A DNA stretch of 64,000 bases, from the NCBI RefSeq assembly GCF_030272615.1, contig NC_081415.1:108566406-108630405 (forward strand), given 5' to 3'. Position numbers and translations under genes: made by a program. The notes under the pieces were generated by a model that did not search any database, had not been told where the DNA came from, and worked only from the letters and a program-made list of their open reading frames with translations. Source of the DNA: Cryptomeria japonica (lineage: Eukaryota > Streptophyta > Pinopsida > Cupressales > Cupressaceae). Shown piece by piece: positions 35,059-46,454 of the stretch (position 1 is the stretch's first letter; every line of letters begins with the position of its first letter).

Positions 35059-38000
35059 ATGGCATCCTCTTCTGTACCTGAATTCATAGTAAACCCTACT
35101 GTAGTGGAAGTAATCAAGCGCCCTAGGCCCATTTTTTAGTTAGTTCCCAAGATAGCTAAAAAGGATGATAATGTTGGTGCATTTTCCCAAATCCCCAAAG
35201 GAGTTGTTTTTGCAGAAGACCCTAGAATGTACATCCATTGCCATATAGAAGAATTAGGAGATGAGGAAATCAAGAACATGTACAAGACTGTCATATGTAA
35301 TGATTTCGGTAATGTGAAACCTGAACACAAAATAATTGAAACCCTAGGATTCACAGAAATTCTCTGCATTCCAAAATTCCCCAAGGAAGTGATAAGGATA
35401 GTGTTGAGCAGGGTACATGGTGAATTTTTCTGGCTAGATTCAATTCACAAAATCACTAAGGAAGTTGTAAAAGTTGTAACAGGGTTACCCTCCATCGGTA
35501 ACAAACCTAACAAAACAAAGAAGGTCTCAAATGACCTGGTAATGAACCTAACAAGTGCAACATCCAACAAAAGGTCTTTACGGGTGAATGATGTAACTAA
35601 CATAAATGTGAGATTCATTAGCATGATTTTAGGTTACAAAACAACACATGCAAACAGACTAAATTCAGTTTCTAGCTTATGCATAAAGAGTGCTCATGAT
35701 ATGGTTAAAGATAATGTGAAAATTGATGTGTGTGAATGGTTAAAGGATGAATTGATTGACAATCTGGGAAAGATCAAGAAGGATAAGAAAGGGACATTTA
35801 GATTTGGCAACTTACTTGTTTGCTTAATGCTACATATAACCAAACAAGTGCCCAGTATAGGTAATAAGAACCTTGGATTTGACATACCGGTAGGCAAACA
35901 ACTATCTGACTTATTGAACAACATGGGTGAAAACAGAGAAAAGAATATTAATGAATACTTTCAAGCATTAAAGGCCAGAATAAACACTAGAGTAAGATTA
36001 TCACAAACAATTGTAGATAAATATAAAGATGACATATGCTTTGTGATTAAGAAGGATGTGATCTGGATGGAAGCAGTTATCCCAAGAACAATTTGGGTTA
36101 CTGAAATAGGTTATGAGATAGATGATCACATCATTGAAACATATGCTAAATCCCTTCTAGAAGCACCCAATGAACCTAAGGAAGAAGTATTTGGCAGTGC
36201 CGAAACCATTGAAAATCAAATTCAATCCAAGAAGAGAGTGAAGAAAGTAGAAGCAACGACGAGGAGAGGTTCAAGGCAGGATAAGGTTATCAAAGAAGAT
36301 GTACTGAAACAAACCGGTATCACTGAAGATGAGTTACAGGCACAACAACCAGAAACTCATCTTTCACTAGTAGCAACTTCTTCAGAGAGTGACATGCCAG
36401 CCACATTTAAAAGAGTTGTAAGGAAAAGACAATCTTCACTGGTATCCACACCTTCACTTAGAAGAATCAGACAAAAACAACATGTAGTGAGGCTCCCAGT
36501 CAAGAAGTCTACTCTTAAGAAGAAAAAGTTGACACTATTAGATGAAATAATAGAGGAAGGATAGCTGAAAAACATCAACAAACTATATGACTCACTATCA
36601 GTTGATGATAAAGAAAAGGTTGAAAACAGTGTTATCTTACACTTGGATATCTACAAGAAGTTCTTGATGCAAGTTTTAGATGAACTACCTGATGAACTAT
36701 TCAAGAGACTGGAAGCAAGAAGACAAGCTGTTGTAGAGCTTGACAAGAAAATAAAAGTTGAAAAATTACTTGCTGTCTACCCAGTTAACTCTCTAAAAGA
36801 AATAGATTTTCTAATTGCAGAAGCTAACCGGTCAGTATTCTCTACTGCACACTGACATATTGCACTAATGGTTGGAAGAGTAAATGAGGTTATAGAGGAA
36901 ACTGAAAATGGATGGGATATATTCCTTGTTGAGAAGGAAAAACAAGAAGAGTATAAAAACCCTAAACCAATCAAGGTATATTAGAAAGACAAGGATAAGG
37001 GAAAAGGAAAGGTTGGTGGACCTCTAAGCATCAAAATAAGAGATAATTTATCCCCACCACCTCTGGTTACTCCACCAGTAACAACAACTGAAGATCAACC
37101 GGCTGATGAGAGTATGGATATATCATAGGAGGATACAAATCCTAATTCTGAGGTACTATATACAGTAGATGTTTATACTCAAAAGGTCAACATTGTGGTA
37201 GATAAGGACACAACTGGTAAGATAGATAAGGCTAATGAGCCACCGGTAATTGATAACATAGATAACACAGAAGGTAAACCGACAGATGGGAAAACAGAAC
37301 AACAAGTAGAACAAAAAATAGAACAACAAGCAGAGCAACAGGCTCTAGCACAAGAACAAGTTAATACAGAATCAGTGCCACCGGCAACTACTAAGCAAAA
37401 CAAACCATTGCTTAAGGAAATGGAAACATATACTGACCTACCAGAGGTCATTGCAAGAAAGGATATTGCTCCCACCGGCGGAATTCGGAGTGTTGGATCT
37501 TCAACTGTAGGATTTAAATCAACAAATGTAACTGAAGTTCTTTTAGATTCTATAAAGAAAATAATAGATTGTAGTTCACAAGCATATAAAGCTATAGATG
37601 ACACAATTCCAATTTTGAAGATGATAGCTCCAAAATGCAATGTAGATAATAAGGATTCTTTGAGTCAACTTGACACTTTGTCTAAGTATATTACTGAAAA
37701 CATAGTGACAGTTGAACAAATAAAGGAGGAAGCATTCAAAGAGAGGTTAGAAAAGGAAAAACAAAAATTCTTTGAGGAACAAATAAAGAAGTGTACAAGG
37801 CAGTTTGACACACTTCTATCAGAACTGTGCAACACACTTAAGGAGTTCAAAACTTTGTACAGAGACACTTGTAAGACAAACTTTTTGACAGTTGACATAG
37901 ACAAGAAAATGAGCAAGATACAGGAGGAAATTAATAAGCTAGTGGACAATTTTATTAATTCATTTGATTCATTATCAATTGTTGAGAAAAAAATAACAAG

Positions 38001-38145
38001 TCTTGAGGAAGAGTTACTAAAGCTAGAAAGAGAAAAGGAGAAAATAAAAAGTAAGGCTAAGGATCTGAAATGGAGATTAAGGCCAAAGTTGGACTACCTT
38101 GCATGTTTAAGGAAAGAAATATTTAATGCATTAGTACAAGGATAG
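35059..38145 (+). pseudogene. ORF2: ~1,029-codon protein of unknown function
   Basis: One continuous frame runs from MASSSVPEF at 35,059 to the stop at 38,143-38,145, broken only by a handful of stops (near 35,137, 36,562, 36,853, 36,982 and 37,127). The first ~350 residues look globular, with conserved-looking stretches such as FFWLDSIHKITKEVVKVVTG, then VRFISMILGYKTTHANR and FRFGNLLVCLMLHITK. They resemble, loosely, the 'putative plant transposon protein' domains seen in plant retroelements. The middle is basic, then acidic and Gln/Glu-rich (about 37,260-37,380). The C-terminus is a long coiled coil (about 37,690-38,110). No RT, integrase, protease or envelope-type membrane segment is seen. 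I do not know its function. Few stops in >3 kb suggest it was under selection until recently. Confidence 0.7.
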
Positions 38146-38513
38146 AAAAGACCGGCAGAGCAAATGCAACACCTCACCGGTATAGTTCAGAGAACAAATA
38201 GTTCAAAGAACAAAGGCAATAATAAAAGATAGTTAAAAGTTCATTGAGAACTTGAATTTGGTTATGGCAGAACTTTTTCAAATTGTAACCAACTGGTTAC
38301 AAGGTTGAGATAACAAACTACACTCTATTGACACTTTGACAACCTTTGTCATTGATGCCAAAGGGGGAGTAGTGGTATGAGAAAAATCCAATAACTTATG
38401 GATCATCTGCTCAGGGGGAGCACACATTTTTGGTAACAATTTTTGGACTTCAATTTTTTATACACTTTTGAATTTTTCTCATGAGTGTTGCTATCAATGC
38501 CAAAGGGGGAGAT
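38146..38513 (+). other. 3' untranslated part and purine tract of the two-ORF element
   Basis: Contains two purine tracts with the same lead-in (GCCAAAGGGGGAG near 38,358 and 38,500), plus CAGGGGGAGC near 38,411. The one at 38,500-38,512 abuts the 3' LTR. Multiple such tracts are a known Sirevirus trait. Confidence 0.6.
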
Positions 38514-39326
38514 TGTTGGCAAATGCACACTCCAATGAGATATTGTAGGTGATTGAAGGTTTTGTCATTGATGGCAACCTTACAATCCTATGACACCAGC
38601 AAGGCAATCCACCGCCACCAGCAAAGTTAGACTCTACACTAGCACACAGACCACTAGCACTGGTAGTGAAAGGAAGCATACTGACACAGAAGCCGACAAG
38701 AATTTTATTGTTAATATATTTTGTTTATTATTGAAAAATTATTGTAAGCCAACTTGGCAAGTTTTAAAATGACTCTTATATAAGAGAGATCATTGTTGAA
38801 CATTTTGGAATAGACAGAGGAATGTAATTAGGTAAAATAAGGTAGACCCATTATGCAAATTATAGGTTAAGGTTTATGTAAGAAGCAAAGATATAAACCA
38901 GTACTGGATCTGGCATAGTAGATGCTATTTTGAAGTAGTACAAGACATTGGATTTTTATAATCCATTTTGTAAGTCAGTGAGACTTCCCATTTTGTATTT
39001 GAGTAGTGAGCTCTAGGCACTTGGCCTTCTTGCATGTGCAGGCCCCTCTTGTAGCAATAATATTCTCTTATTGGCTAGTAAGTGAATATTGTGGGTCACA
39101 AATCCCATTGAGGTTTTTCCCACACCGGGTTTCCTCGTTAAAATATTGTGTTATGGTGTGTTTTTCATGTGGTTGTTTTTATCTTTGTTTATTGCATTAC
39201 TTTCTGTTTACCGGTACACAATATTAATATGCTCTACATGTTTTAAGTTAGAAAATCTTACAACCAGTTAGATACTGATTCACACCCCCCCCCGCCCCCC
39301 TCTCAGTATCTGTGGGAATCCTAATA
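38514..39326 (+). repeat. 3' LTR of the two-ORF element (813 bp)
   Basis: Matches 32,742-33,550 throughout. It is followed by GAAGG, the right target duplication. Confidence 0.9.
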
Positions 39327-39331
39327 GAAGG

Positions 39332-39993
39332 AAGGAGAAGGAGTGGGGTTTGCACTTGTAGTGAAACCTAAAAAAGAAAGTAAGGAGAAGAAAGTATGCA
39401 TTCGCAATGAAGTGCAACAGATACTAAAACAATTCAAGGAGATCATTAGTTATGGAACACCTACAACATTGCCTCCTCAACGTGCCATCAGTCACCAAAT
39501 TGACTTCATACCTGAAGCTTCTTTGCCTAGTAAGGCAGCCTATAAGATGACACCAGAGCAGAACCAAGAGATAACTAAACAAATACAAGAGCTTTTGGAC
39601 AATGGTTTGATAAGGAAAAGCATTAGCCCATGTGTCATTCCCTCTATGTTGGCACCAAAGAAGGGAGGTACTTGGAGACTGTGCACTAATTCCAGAGCCA
39701 TCAACTAGATTACAATCAGGTATAGATTTCCTATTACCAGAATTGAAGATTTGATGGATTGTTTCGGGGGTGCTAAGTATTTTACCAAGATAGACCTCAA
39801 GAGTGGTTACCACCAAATCTGAATCAAGGAGGGAGATGAATGGAAGACAACCTTCAAGACAACAAAAGGAATTTATGAATGACTCGTTATGCCATTTGGA
39901 CTCACAAATGTCCCTAGCACATTCATGAGACTCATGAATGAAGTACTCAAGGACTACATTGGTAAATTTGTTGTTGTTTACCTAGATGATATC
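39332..39993 (+). pseudogene. Chromovirus reverse transcriptase, N-terminal half
   Basis: After a linker, the RT reads HQIDFIPEASLPSKAAYKM, then IQELLDNGLIRKSISPC, then [48 protein letters not shown] and the catalytic YLDDI (39,979-39,993). These are the standard Ty3/Gypsy RT motifs. Stops replace residues at 39,706, 39,820 and 39,880. The next element follows immediately after the Ile codon. Confidence 0.9.
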
Positions 39994-41215
39994 TATTGGT
40001 ATAAATAATTATTCATCATGGATATTATTACACAAATGCATTTCATAATAGTTTGGGTATGAGACACTTGGGTGTTTGTGCACATTGGGATAGTGTGTGT
40101 AGGAGGATTTCCACCTTTTATGGTGTTGATCTTGTTGTTACACTCCACATTCAGTGGGTGATCCACCTCATGTGGAATATTATATTATTTCTCCTACCTA
40201 CCCACACCTATTTCCTACCTACCCTTGTTTCTTATTGAGCCACATGTCATGTTTGTGTGCTCACATATCCATATAGCCTTGCTTATATAAGCAAGCTCAT
40301 ATTCATTGTATTTAATGCTTAATGATCCAATTGATCATATTTATAGAATATAGTTTATTTCTATCATCTATTTTGTTTTCTCTTATTTGTGCTTTCCATT
40401 GCCTCTTGATCTTGGCAAAATCTCACATGGTATTAGAGCCATTAGAGTGTCATTGGTTTGCCAATTGAGAGAAATTTGATGCTATTTGGGGTTTGCATTT
40501 TGGATCTTTTTATTGCAGGTTATTATTGAAGCTTGATGGATCAAATATGAGGTTACCATTGGATTAAGGAGGTCTAAGAAAGTCATTTTTGCCTTTTGTT
40601 TCATCCAAATCAGACTTCGGAGGCCAAATCTAGAGGCATTTGAAGTTTGAAGTCGCGACGGAAATTTTCCAGAAATTATAATTTTGTAGGCGATTTTCAA
40701 ATAGCGATATCTCACTCATCCGAACTCCTTTTTTCGAGCAATTTTTTTTGTTTTAGAGTAGAATTTCATGATCTATACAGTGATGTAGAATTTTTCTGAT
40801 TTTCGGATATAGGTTTTTCGGAAATCATGAAATCTCAATTTTTACAACTTTGGAGGCTTCATTTGGGCTCATATGGACTCCTTTTCAGGTGCCATTTTTT
40901 TTGAAAGTGCATATTTTTTCATCTACTTTCATAATCTGCCATCTGTTTGGCATATTTGGTACTTACATTTTTCTTGGATCTTAGTTTAGATCACTAGCAG
41001 TATTTGTTGAAGTCTCTTAGATCTCATTTTGAGAAGTTGTAAATTGAAATCAGAAGTCCACTTTGCCTTGTTTTGCAAGTGGCCTATTGTACACGCACTA
41101 CATATAAAGTGCCAAAATCATCATTTTTCGAGGAGTACTTTGATTGAGTGAATTTGGGGGGGGGGGGTGTGTCTCTTGTGCTTTTGTACTCTCGTGTTCC
41201 TTCCTTTTTGCTACT

Positions 41216-43228
41216 ATGGGTTCTTCTAAGTTTCCTCTCTTAACTCCTCATAATTATGCTACTTAGAAAATTGATGCATGGAGTAAACTTATGGAAAAAG
41301 GACTCACTCATTACATTGCTGGAACTATTGTTGCTCCTGCTGATCCTAAGGTTGATCCAGTTGGTCACTTGGATTGGCTCACTAAAAATATCATGGCAAT
41401 TGGTACCTTAAGAAAGTATGTATCAAAGGATCTCATTTTTCATATTGAGAAATGTACTCTAATCAAAGATGCTTGTAAAAAGTTTCAAGACTTGTATGGT
41501 CAAGTTGATGAGATTAGGGGATATCAAATTGATAGTGATCTCACCATGTTGGATCCCAAGAACTTTGATAGTATACAAGATTATGTCAGTAAGGCAAATG
41601 AGTTGAGGGCACAACTCAAAGATTGTGGCATTGATAAGAAGGATACTCAATTGATCTTCAACTTGATGGGCAAGCTTCCACAAGAATATGCAACATTTGT
41701 TTCTAGTTTCCAAACCCATAGGATGACAATGGGTTCAAGCTACACAATGCCTACATTTGATGCTTTTAATGAAATGTTGATGATGGAACAAACTAAGTTG
41801 ATAAGCATGGGCATTCTTAAGGCTTCTAAGTCTCAAGCATTAGTGGCAAATCAAGGGAACAAAGGAAATCAAGGAAAGGACAACTCAAACAAGAAGAAAT
41901 GGCAATCAAAGCCTAAGGATAAAGCATCATCCTCTCCACAACAAGGAGATACATCCTCTTCCAAGGGGGATAATTCACCAAAGAGGGAGAGACCTACTTG
42001 TGCCTATTGTAAAAAAGTTGGTCATGAGGAGCGTTGTTGCCATTCTAAGAAGATTGATGAGCTCACACATATCATCAAAAAGCATAACATTGATTTGCCT
42101 AATGTCTATAAGAAGGATGATTCATCAACTTCCACTTCCTCACATTCAAAAGGAAAAGGGCAAGCATTCATCGCTTCTACAAGTGGGAAGACTCACTCTT
42201 TTGGGATAAGAAAAGGAAAAGCTCTATGTGCTACTATCAGTCATGATTCAAAGAGATGGCTTCTAGATTCGGGGGCTTCTCATCATATGGCATCTTTGCA
42301 GTCTATGTTCTCTACATTTGAGCCTTGCACCATGCCGCAGATTTTGATGGGAAATCATGCATACATGGATGTGATTGGGAAAGGATCTATTGACATTAGG
42401 GATAACTCCTTCAATGATGTGTTGTGTGTACCCCATTTGACAAACAATCTCCTTTCTATCTATCAAATCACACATGACGCAACTAAGAGAGTTGTGGAGT
42501 TCACACCTGAGTCAGTTTTCAATAGAGACTTGGAGACTAGAGCTATCATTGCGACTGGGGTGGTTGATCATGCATATTGGTTATACTCCTTTTCAAATTT
42601 TGTTGATGATGATGATTTCACATTTGATGATTCTACACATGATGATCACACTTCTTGTGATGGTTCAGATTTTGAGGAGAACTTTGGACACTTGAACATG
42701 GGGATTCTCACATGTAACCCCATTCTTGAGCCTTGTATTTCATCTCCTCATATTGATATCACATCACCTATTGCACCTGATGATGTAGATAGTGTGACAG
42801 TTTTGCCTTCTTGTGATTCAGTGCAGCAGGATATTCATTGTCTTCCAACTTCAGATTCATGGGATGATTACTTGACAGACATTGCAAGTTTGTTTGTGGA
42901 ATCCTACATTATAGATTTGGGAGACAACATTGTTGACATTCATCTTCTCTTTGATGAAGGTGATCCTTCTTCGATTGTTGCAAGGGCACACTCTGACCCT
43001 CTTGTTCATTCTCTACATGATCATTCTTTTGAGGTTGATATGATTGTGGATACTTATGTACAACAGTTGGAGGAGGTCTCTTTATTTTTTGAGGAGACAT
43101 GTGAGTCTTTGGGACATGTTCTACATCCATCTCCACTAGATCTTGGAGTGCCTTTTTCAGCAGTGTGGCATAGTTTACCACCTTTGGAGGGGGTATCTTT
43201 CAGCATCGACATGGGGACACTTGAGTAG
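41216..43228 (+). CDS. Copia Gag-protease with a replaced C-terminus
   Basis: ATG at 41,216; one early TAG (41,264-41,266, in the place of a Trp in related gags), then open for 645 codons from 41,291. Domains: Copia gag (AWSKLMEKGLTHYIAG, then DLYGQVDEIRGYQI, then IFNLMGKLPQEYATFV); a basic Ser/Lys linker; zinc knuckle CAYCKKVGHEERCC (41,999-42,040); aspartic protease WLLDSGASHHM (about 42,257); and a GAG-pre-integrase relic ending FGHLNMG (about 42,685-42,705). Integrase, RT and RNase H are absent. An acidic ~170-residue tail of unknown origin takes their place. It would form particles but needs a partner for cDNA synthesis and integration. Confidence 0.85.
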
Positions 43229-43691
43229 TTTTCAGAGATTCCTTTCATCATGAGTTTTTTTCATACATCTTCCCTTCATGATTGGGGAGACTTCATGGAT
43301 ACACCTTTGGTTTTGTTTCTTCCTAAGGGGAGGAATGTTGTTCAACATTCGTGGAGCAATTTCTTCATACATCGAGCTTCTATCATTGGTCCAGATTCCA
43401 CATTGAGGGGGGGCTTCCTAGCTTCTCTTCTTCTCTCATATGGGGGGGACTTTTTCCTCACATGGGGTTTTGTCCTTCACATACTTCTATGAGAGTTCTT
43501 TGTATCTAGTTTTTTCCCATTGGGTTTTTTCTCTCTTTCCCCGCTTTGTGAGAGATTTCATTGCATTAGTTTTCTTGCATTTGCATTTGTACATGGGTAC
43601 CTAACATGGCCTAGTAGCCGAGACCCATCTTGCATTGCTTAGTTGCATTGTAGACTTAAGTGCATTCCCCTAAGTTGCACTTAAGAGGGGG
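43229..43691 (+). other. 3' untranslated region and purine tract of the TR-GAG element
   Basis: Non-coding, with several G-rich runs (GGGGAGG near 43,327, GGGGGG near 43,408 and 43,442). Ends in TTAAGAGGGGG immediately before the 3' LTR. Confidence 0.6.
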
Positions 43692-44155
43692 TGTTGGTGT
43701 AAATAATTATTCATCATGGATATTATTACACTTTACTTAAGTTTACTTAGGAAATGCATTTCATAATAGTTTGGGTATGAGACACTTGGGTGTTTGTGCC
43801 ACATTGGGATAGTGTGTGTAGGAGAATTTCCACCTTTTATGGTGTTGATCTTGTTGTTACACTCCACATTCAGTGGGTGATCCACCTCATGTGGAATATT
43901 ATATTGTTTCTCCTACCTACCCACACCTATTTCCTACCTACCCTTGTTTCTTATTGAGCCACATGTCATGTTTGTGTGCTCACATATCCATATAGCCTTG
44001 CCTATATAAGCAGGCTCATATTCATTGTATGTAATGCTTAATGATCCAGTTGATCATATTTTTCATCTTGATAGAATACAGTTTATTTCTATCATCTATT
44101 TTGTTCTCTCTTATTTGTGCTTTCCATTGCCTCTTGATCTTGGCAAAATCTCACA

Positions 44156-45063
44156 ATATCTTAATTTTTAGCAAGTATAAAGATGAGAATCTTAATCATA
44201 TAGAAATTGTATTGGAAAAACTATATGATGAACATCTAACCATCAATTTGGAGAAATGTGAGTTTAAGAAACATGAATTAGTGTATCTTGGGTTTGTAAT
44301 CTCAAGTGGTGATTTGAAATTGGACACTTCAAAGGTGGAAGCAATAACCAATTGGCCTACTCCTAAAACAACAAGTGAAGTAAAGAGTTTTCATGGTTTG
44401 GCTCAGTTTTACAGGAAGTTCATCAAAGGGTTCAGTGAGATATGTGCACCTATGCTAGAGATAATCAAGGGAGGTGTGAGAACCATGTTTGTATGGACAA
44501 AGGAATCACAAAAAGGTTTTGATCTCTTAAAGACAAAGGTGGCTACTTAACCAGTACTAATCCTACCAAGCTTTGACAAACTTTTTACAATTGAATGTGA
44601 TGCCAACAACATAGCGGTTGGAGTAGTTTTGAGTCAAGACAATAGACCAGTTGCATTTTTCAGCGAGAAACTCAATGATACAAAGAAAAGGTATTCTTCC
44701 TATGATTTGGAATTGTATGAACTTGTGTAGTCACTTAGAAAGTGGAGGCATTATTTGCTACCTAAGGAATTTGTGGTTTACACTGATAATCAAGCTCTTA
44801 GCTTTCTTAATTCTCAAGAAAAGTTAAACAATAGGCATATCAAATGGGTAGAGTATTTACAGTCATATACTTTCACCATCAAAAAAAAGAAAGGTCAATG
44901 TAATAAGGTAGTTTATGCATTGAGTAGGAGGTTACTAACAGTGCAAGAAGTGCAGCTCAAAAGCATTGGAGTGGATAGTTTCAAGAATTTGTACGAAGAA
45001 GATGAAGATTTTGTTGCTGCCTACAAGGTTTGCCAAGAGTTTAGGAATCATTTTCATAGTTAA
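44156..45063 (+). pseudogene. Chromovirus RT C-terminal half and RNase H
   Basis: Resumes exactly after the target duplication with LIFSKYKDENLNHIEIVL, then the RT thumb (KCEFKKHELVYLGFVIS, then TTSEVKSFHGLAQFYRKFI). RNase H follows: [18 protein letters not shown], then [20 protein letters not shown], then FVVYTDNQALSFL. Stops at about 44,548 and 44,728. The linker ALSRRLLTVQE (about 44,920) leads to integrase. Confidence 0.9.
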
Positions 45064-46430
45064 TATGCAGATTTCACTTTGCAGGATGGAATTTTGTTCA
45101 AAGGAGGAGAACTTTGTGTACCTAGAGGGTCTATGAGAGAAAATTTGATGCAAGAAAAGCACAATGGATGCTTGAGTGGACATTTTGGTTTGAATAAGAC
45201 CTTGGAACTTGTTTAAAGATTTTACTATTGGCCAAAGATGCAAAGGGATATCAGGAGATATGTGGAGTAATGTGTAATTTTTCAAAGAGATGAGGAAAGG
45301 TATTCTAATGCTGGACTGTATCAGCCTTTACCTATCCCAAACAGGTCATGGGAGTGTGTAAGTATAGATTTTGTTGTGGGTTTACCCAAGACCAAATCTG
45401 GATTTGATAGCATCTATGTTGTCATAGATAGATTCAGTAAAATGGCTCATTTTATTCCTTGTAAGGTTAATCATGATGCCAATCATATTGCTCATTTTTT
45501 TTTCAAAGAAGTCATTAGGATTCATGGTTTACCCATCAGTATAGTGTTAGACAGAGACAGGAAATTCATTGGACATTTCTGAAGAACTTTATGGCAGAGA
45601 TTGGGAACTAATTTGTCTTTCAACTCGGCATATCATCCCCAAACGGAGGTGGTCAATAGAACATTGGGGAACCTTCTGAAATGTTTGACAAAGGAGTACG
45701 GGCAAGCTTGGGATCAGATCATTTATCAAGCTGAATTTGCTTACAATGACAGTGTGAATAGATCAACCCGTAAGAGTCCTTTTGAAGTAGTTTATGGCTT
45801 TCATCCCAGAGGTGTTTTGGAGCTTCGAGAAATTGAGAAGATGGGACAAAAAAGTGGACATGCTGTTGACATGGCTCAGTCCATGAAGGAGATTCATGAG
45901 CAAGTTAGGCAAACTTTACTAGACAACTCTCAGAAAATCAAAGACAAAGTAGATGAAAAGAGAAGAGATTTACAATTTGTTGTTGGGGACTTGGTAATGG
46001 TTCACTTGAACAAAGAAAGGCTTCAAAAAGGTGTCCCTAGCAAACTTCAAATGAGGAGAATTGGACCTTGTAAGATTTTTTGCCAAATATGGAAACAATG
46101 CCTACAAACTTGACCTACCTAGAGACATGGCTTTGTCTCCTATTTTCAATGTTGCAGACTTGGTACCATATAAGGGTACACTTTTAGAAGAATGTCAATG
46201 ATTTTCAGAGGTCTCACAGGCACTTTCAGACCTACCTTTACCATCGACAAACAGGGTACAAGCTGAAAGGGTGTTGGATTCACGAGTCCTCAAGAAGACC
46301 AGGCATACCACCTATATGAAGCATTTAGGTAAATGGCAACATCTTCCAAAATCTGAGGCCACTTGGGTCTCTGAGGCAAACTTTTTGAAGCTCATAATTC
46401 CCTCCTCTGTGTTTCCGCACAAAGTCAGTT
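45064..46430 (+). pseudogene. Chromovirus integrase with chromodomain-like C-terminus
   Basis: Zinc-binding HNGCLSGHFG (about 45,160) with downstream Cys residues (about 45,270-45,285). The DDE residues are all visible: SIDFVVGLP (about 45,362), IVLDRDRKFIG (about 45,540) and the Glu of YHPQTEVVNRT (about 45,645). GPY/F-type region VVGDLVMVHL (about 45,980), then after a frame change a chromodomain-like tail, VLDSRVLKKTRHTTYMKHLG, then WQHLPKSEATWVSE (about 46,265-46,385). Chromodomains of this type steer integration toward marked chromatin. Stops near 45,061, 45,215, 45,268 and 45,580. Confidence 0.85.
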
Positions 46431-46454
46431 GACTTCTTTTTCATTGGGGGAGTA

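Larger units (their letters stand above)
32742..39326 (+). mobile_element. Non-autonomous Copia/Sirevirus-like LTR element carrying two ORFs
   Basis: LTRs 32,742-33,550 (starts TGCTGG) and 38,514-39,326 (starts TGTTGG) end in CCTAACA/CCTAATA. The target duplication GAAGG is exact at 32,737-32,741 and 39,327-39,331. The primer site TTGGTATCAGAGCC lies at 33,552-33,565. The purine tract CCAAAGGGGGAGA is at 38,500-38,512, with a similar tract near 38,358; this text is typical of Sirevirus/Copia elements. There is no integrase, RT or RNase H, so it must depend on another element. By eye the two LTRs differ at roughly 5% of positions, mostly transitions. Confidence 0.9.
39994..44155 (+). mobile_element. 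Copia element with gag-protease only (TR-GAG type), 4.16 kb
   Basis: LTRs 39,994-40,427 (434 bp) and 43,692-44,155 (464 bp) end in TCTCACA. The target duplication ATATC is exact at 39,989-39,993 and 44,156-44,160. The primer site is TGGTATTAGAGCC at 40,428; the purine tract AAGAGGGGG precedes the 3' LTR. The 5' LTR lacks ~21 bp and ~9 bp present in the 3' LTR; otherwise I count about ten substitutions in ~430 bp, so this is the youngest insertion of the nest. A palindromic TATA (GCTTATATAAGC, about 40,282) lies in the LTR. Confidence 0.9.

Noticed and set aside
32742-39326. Independent host gene at 35,059-38,145
   Set aside because: It lies between two matching LTRs with an exact 5-bp target duplication, primer site and purine tract, so it belongs to the element, although its origin could be a host gene.
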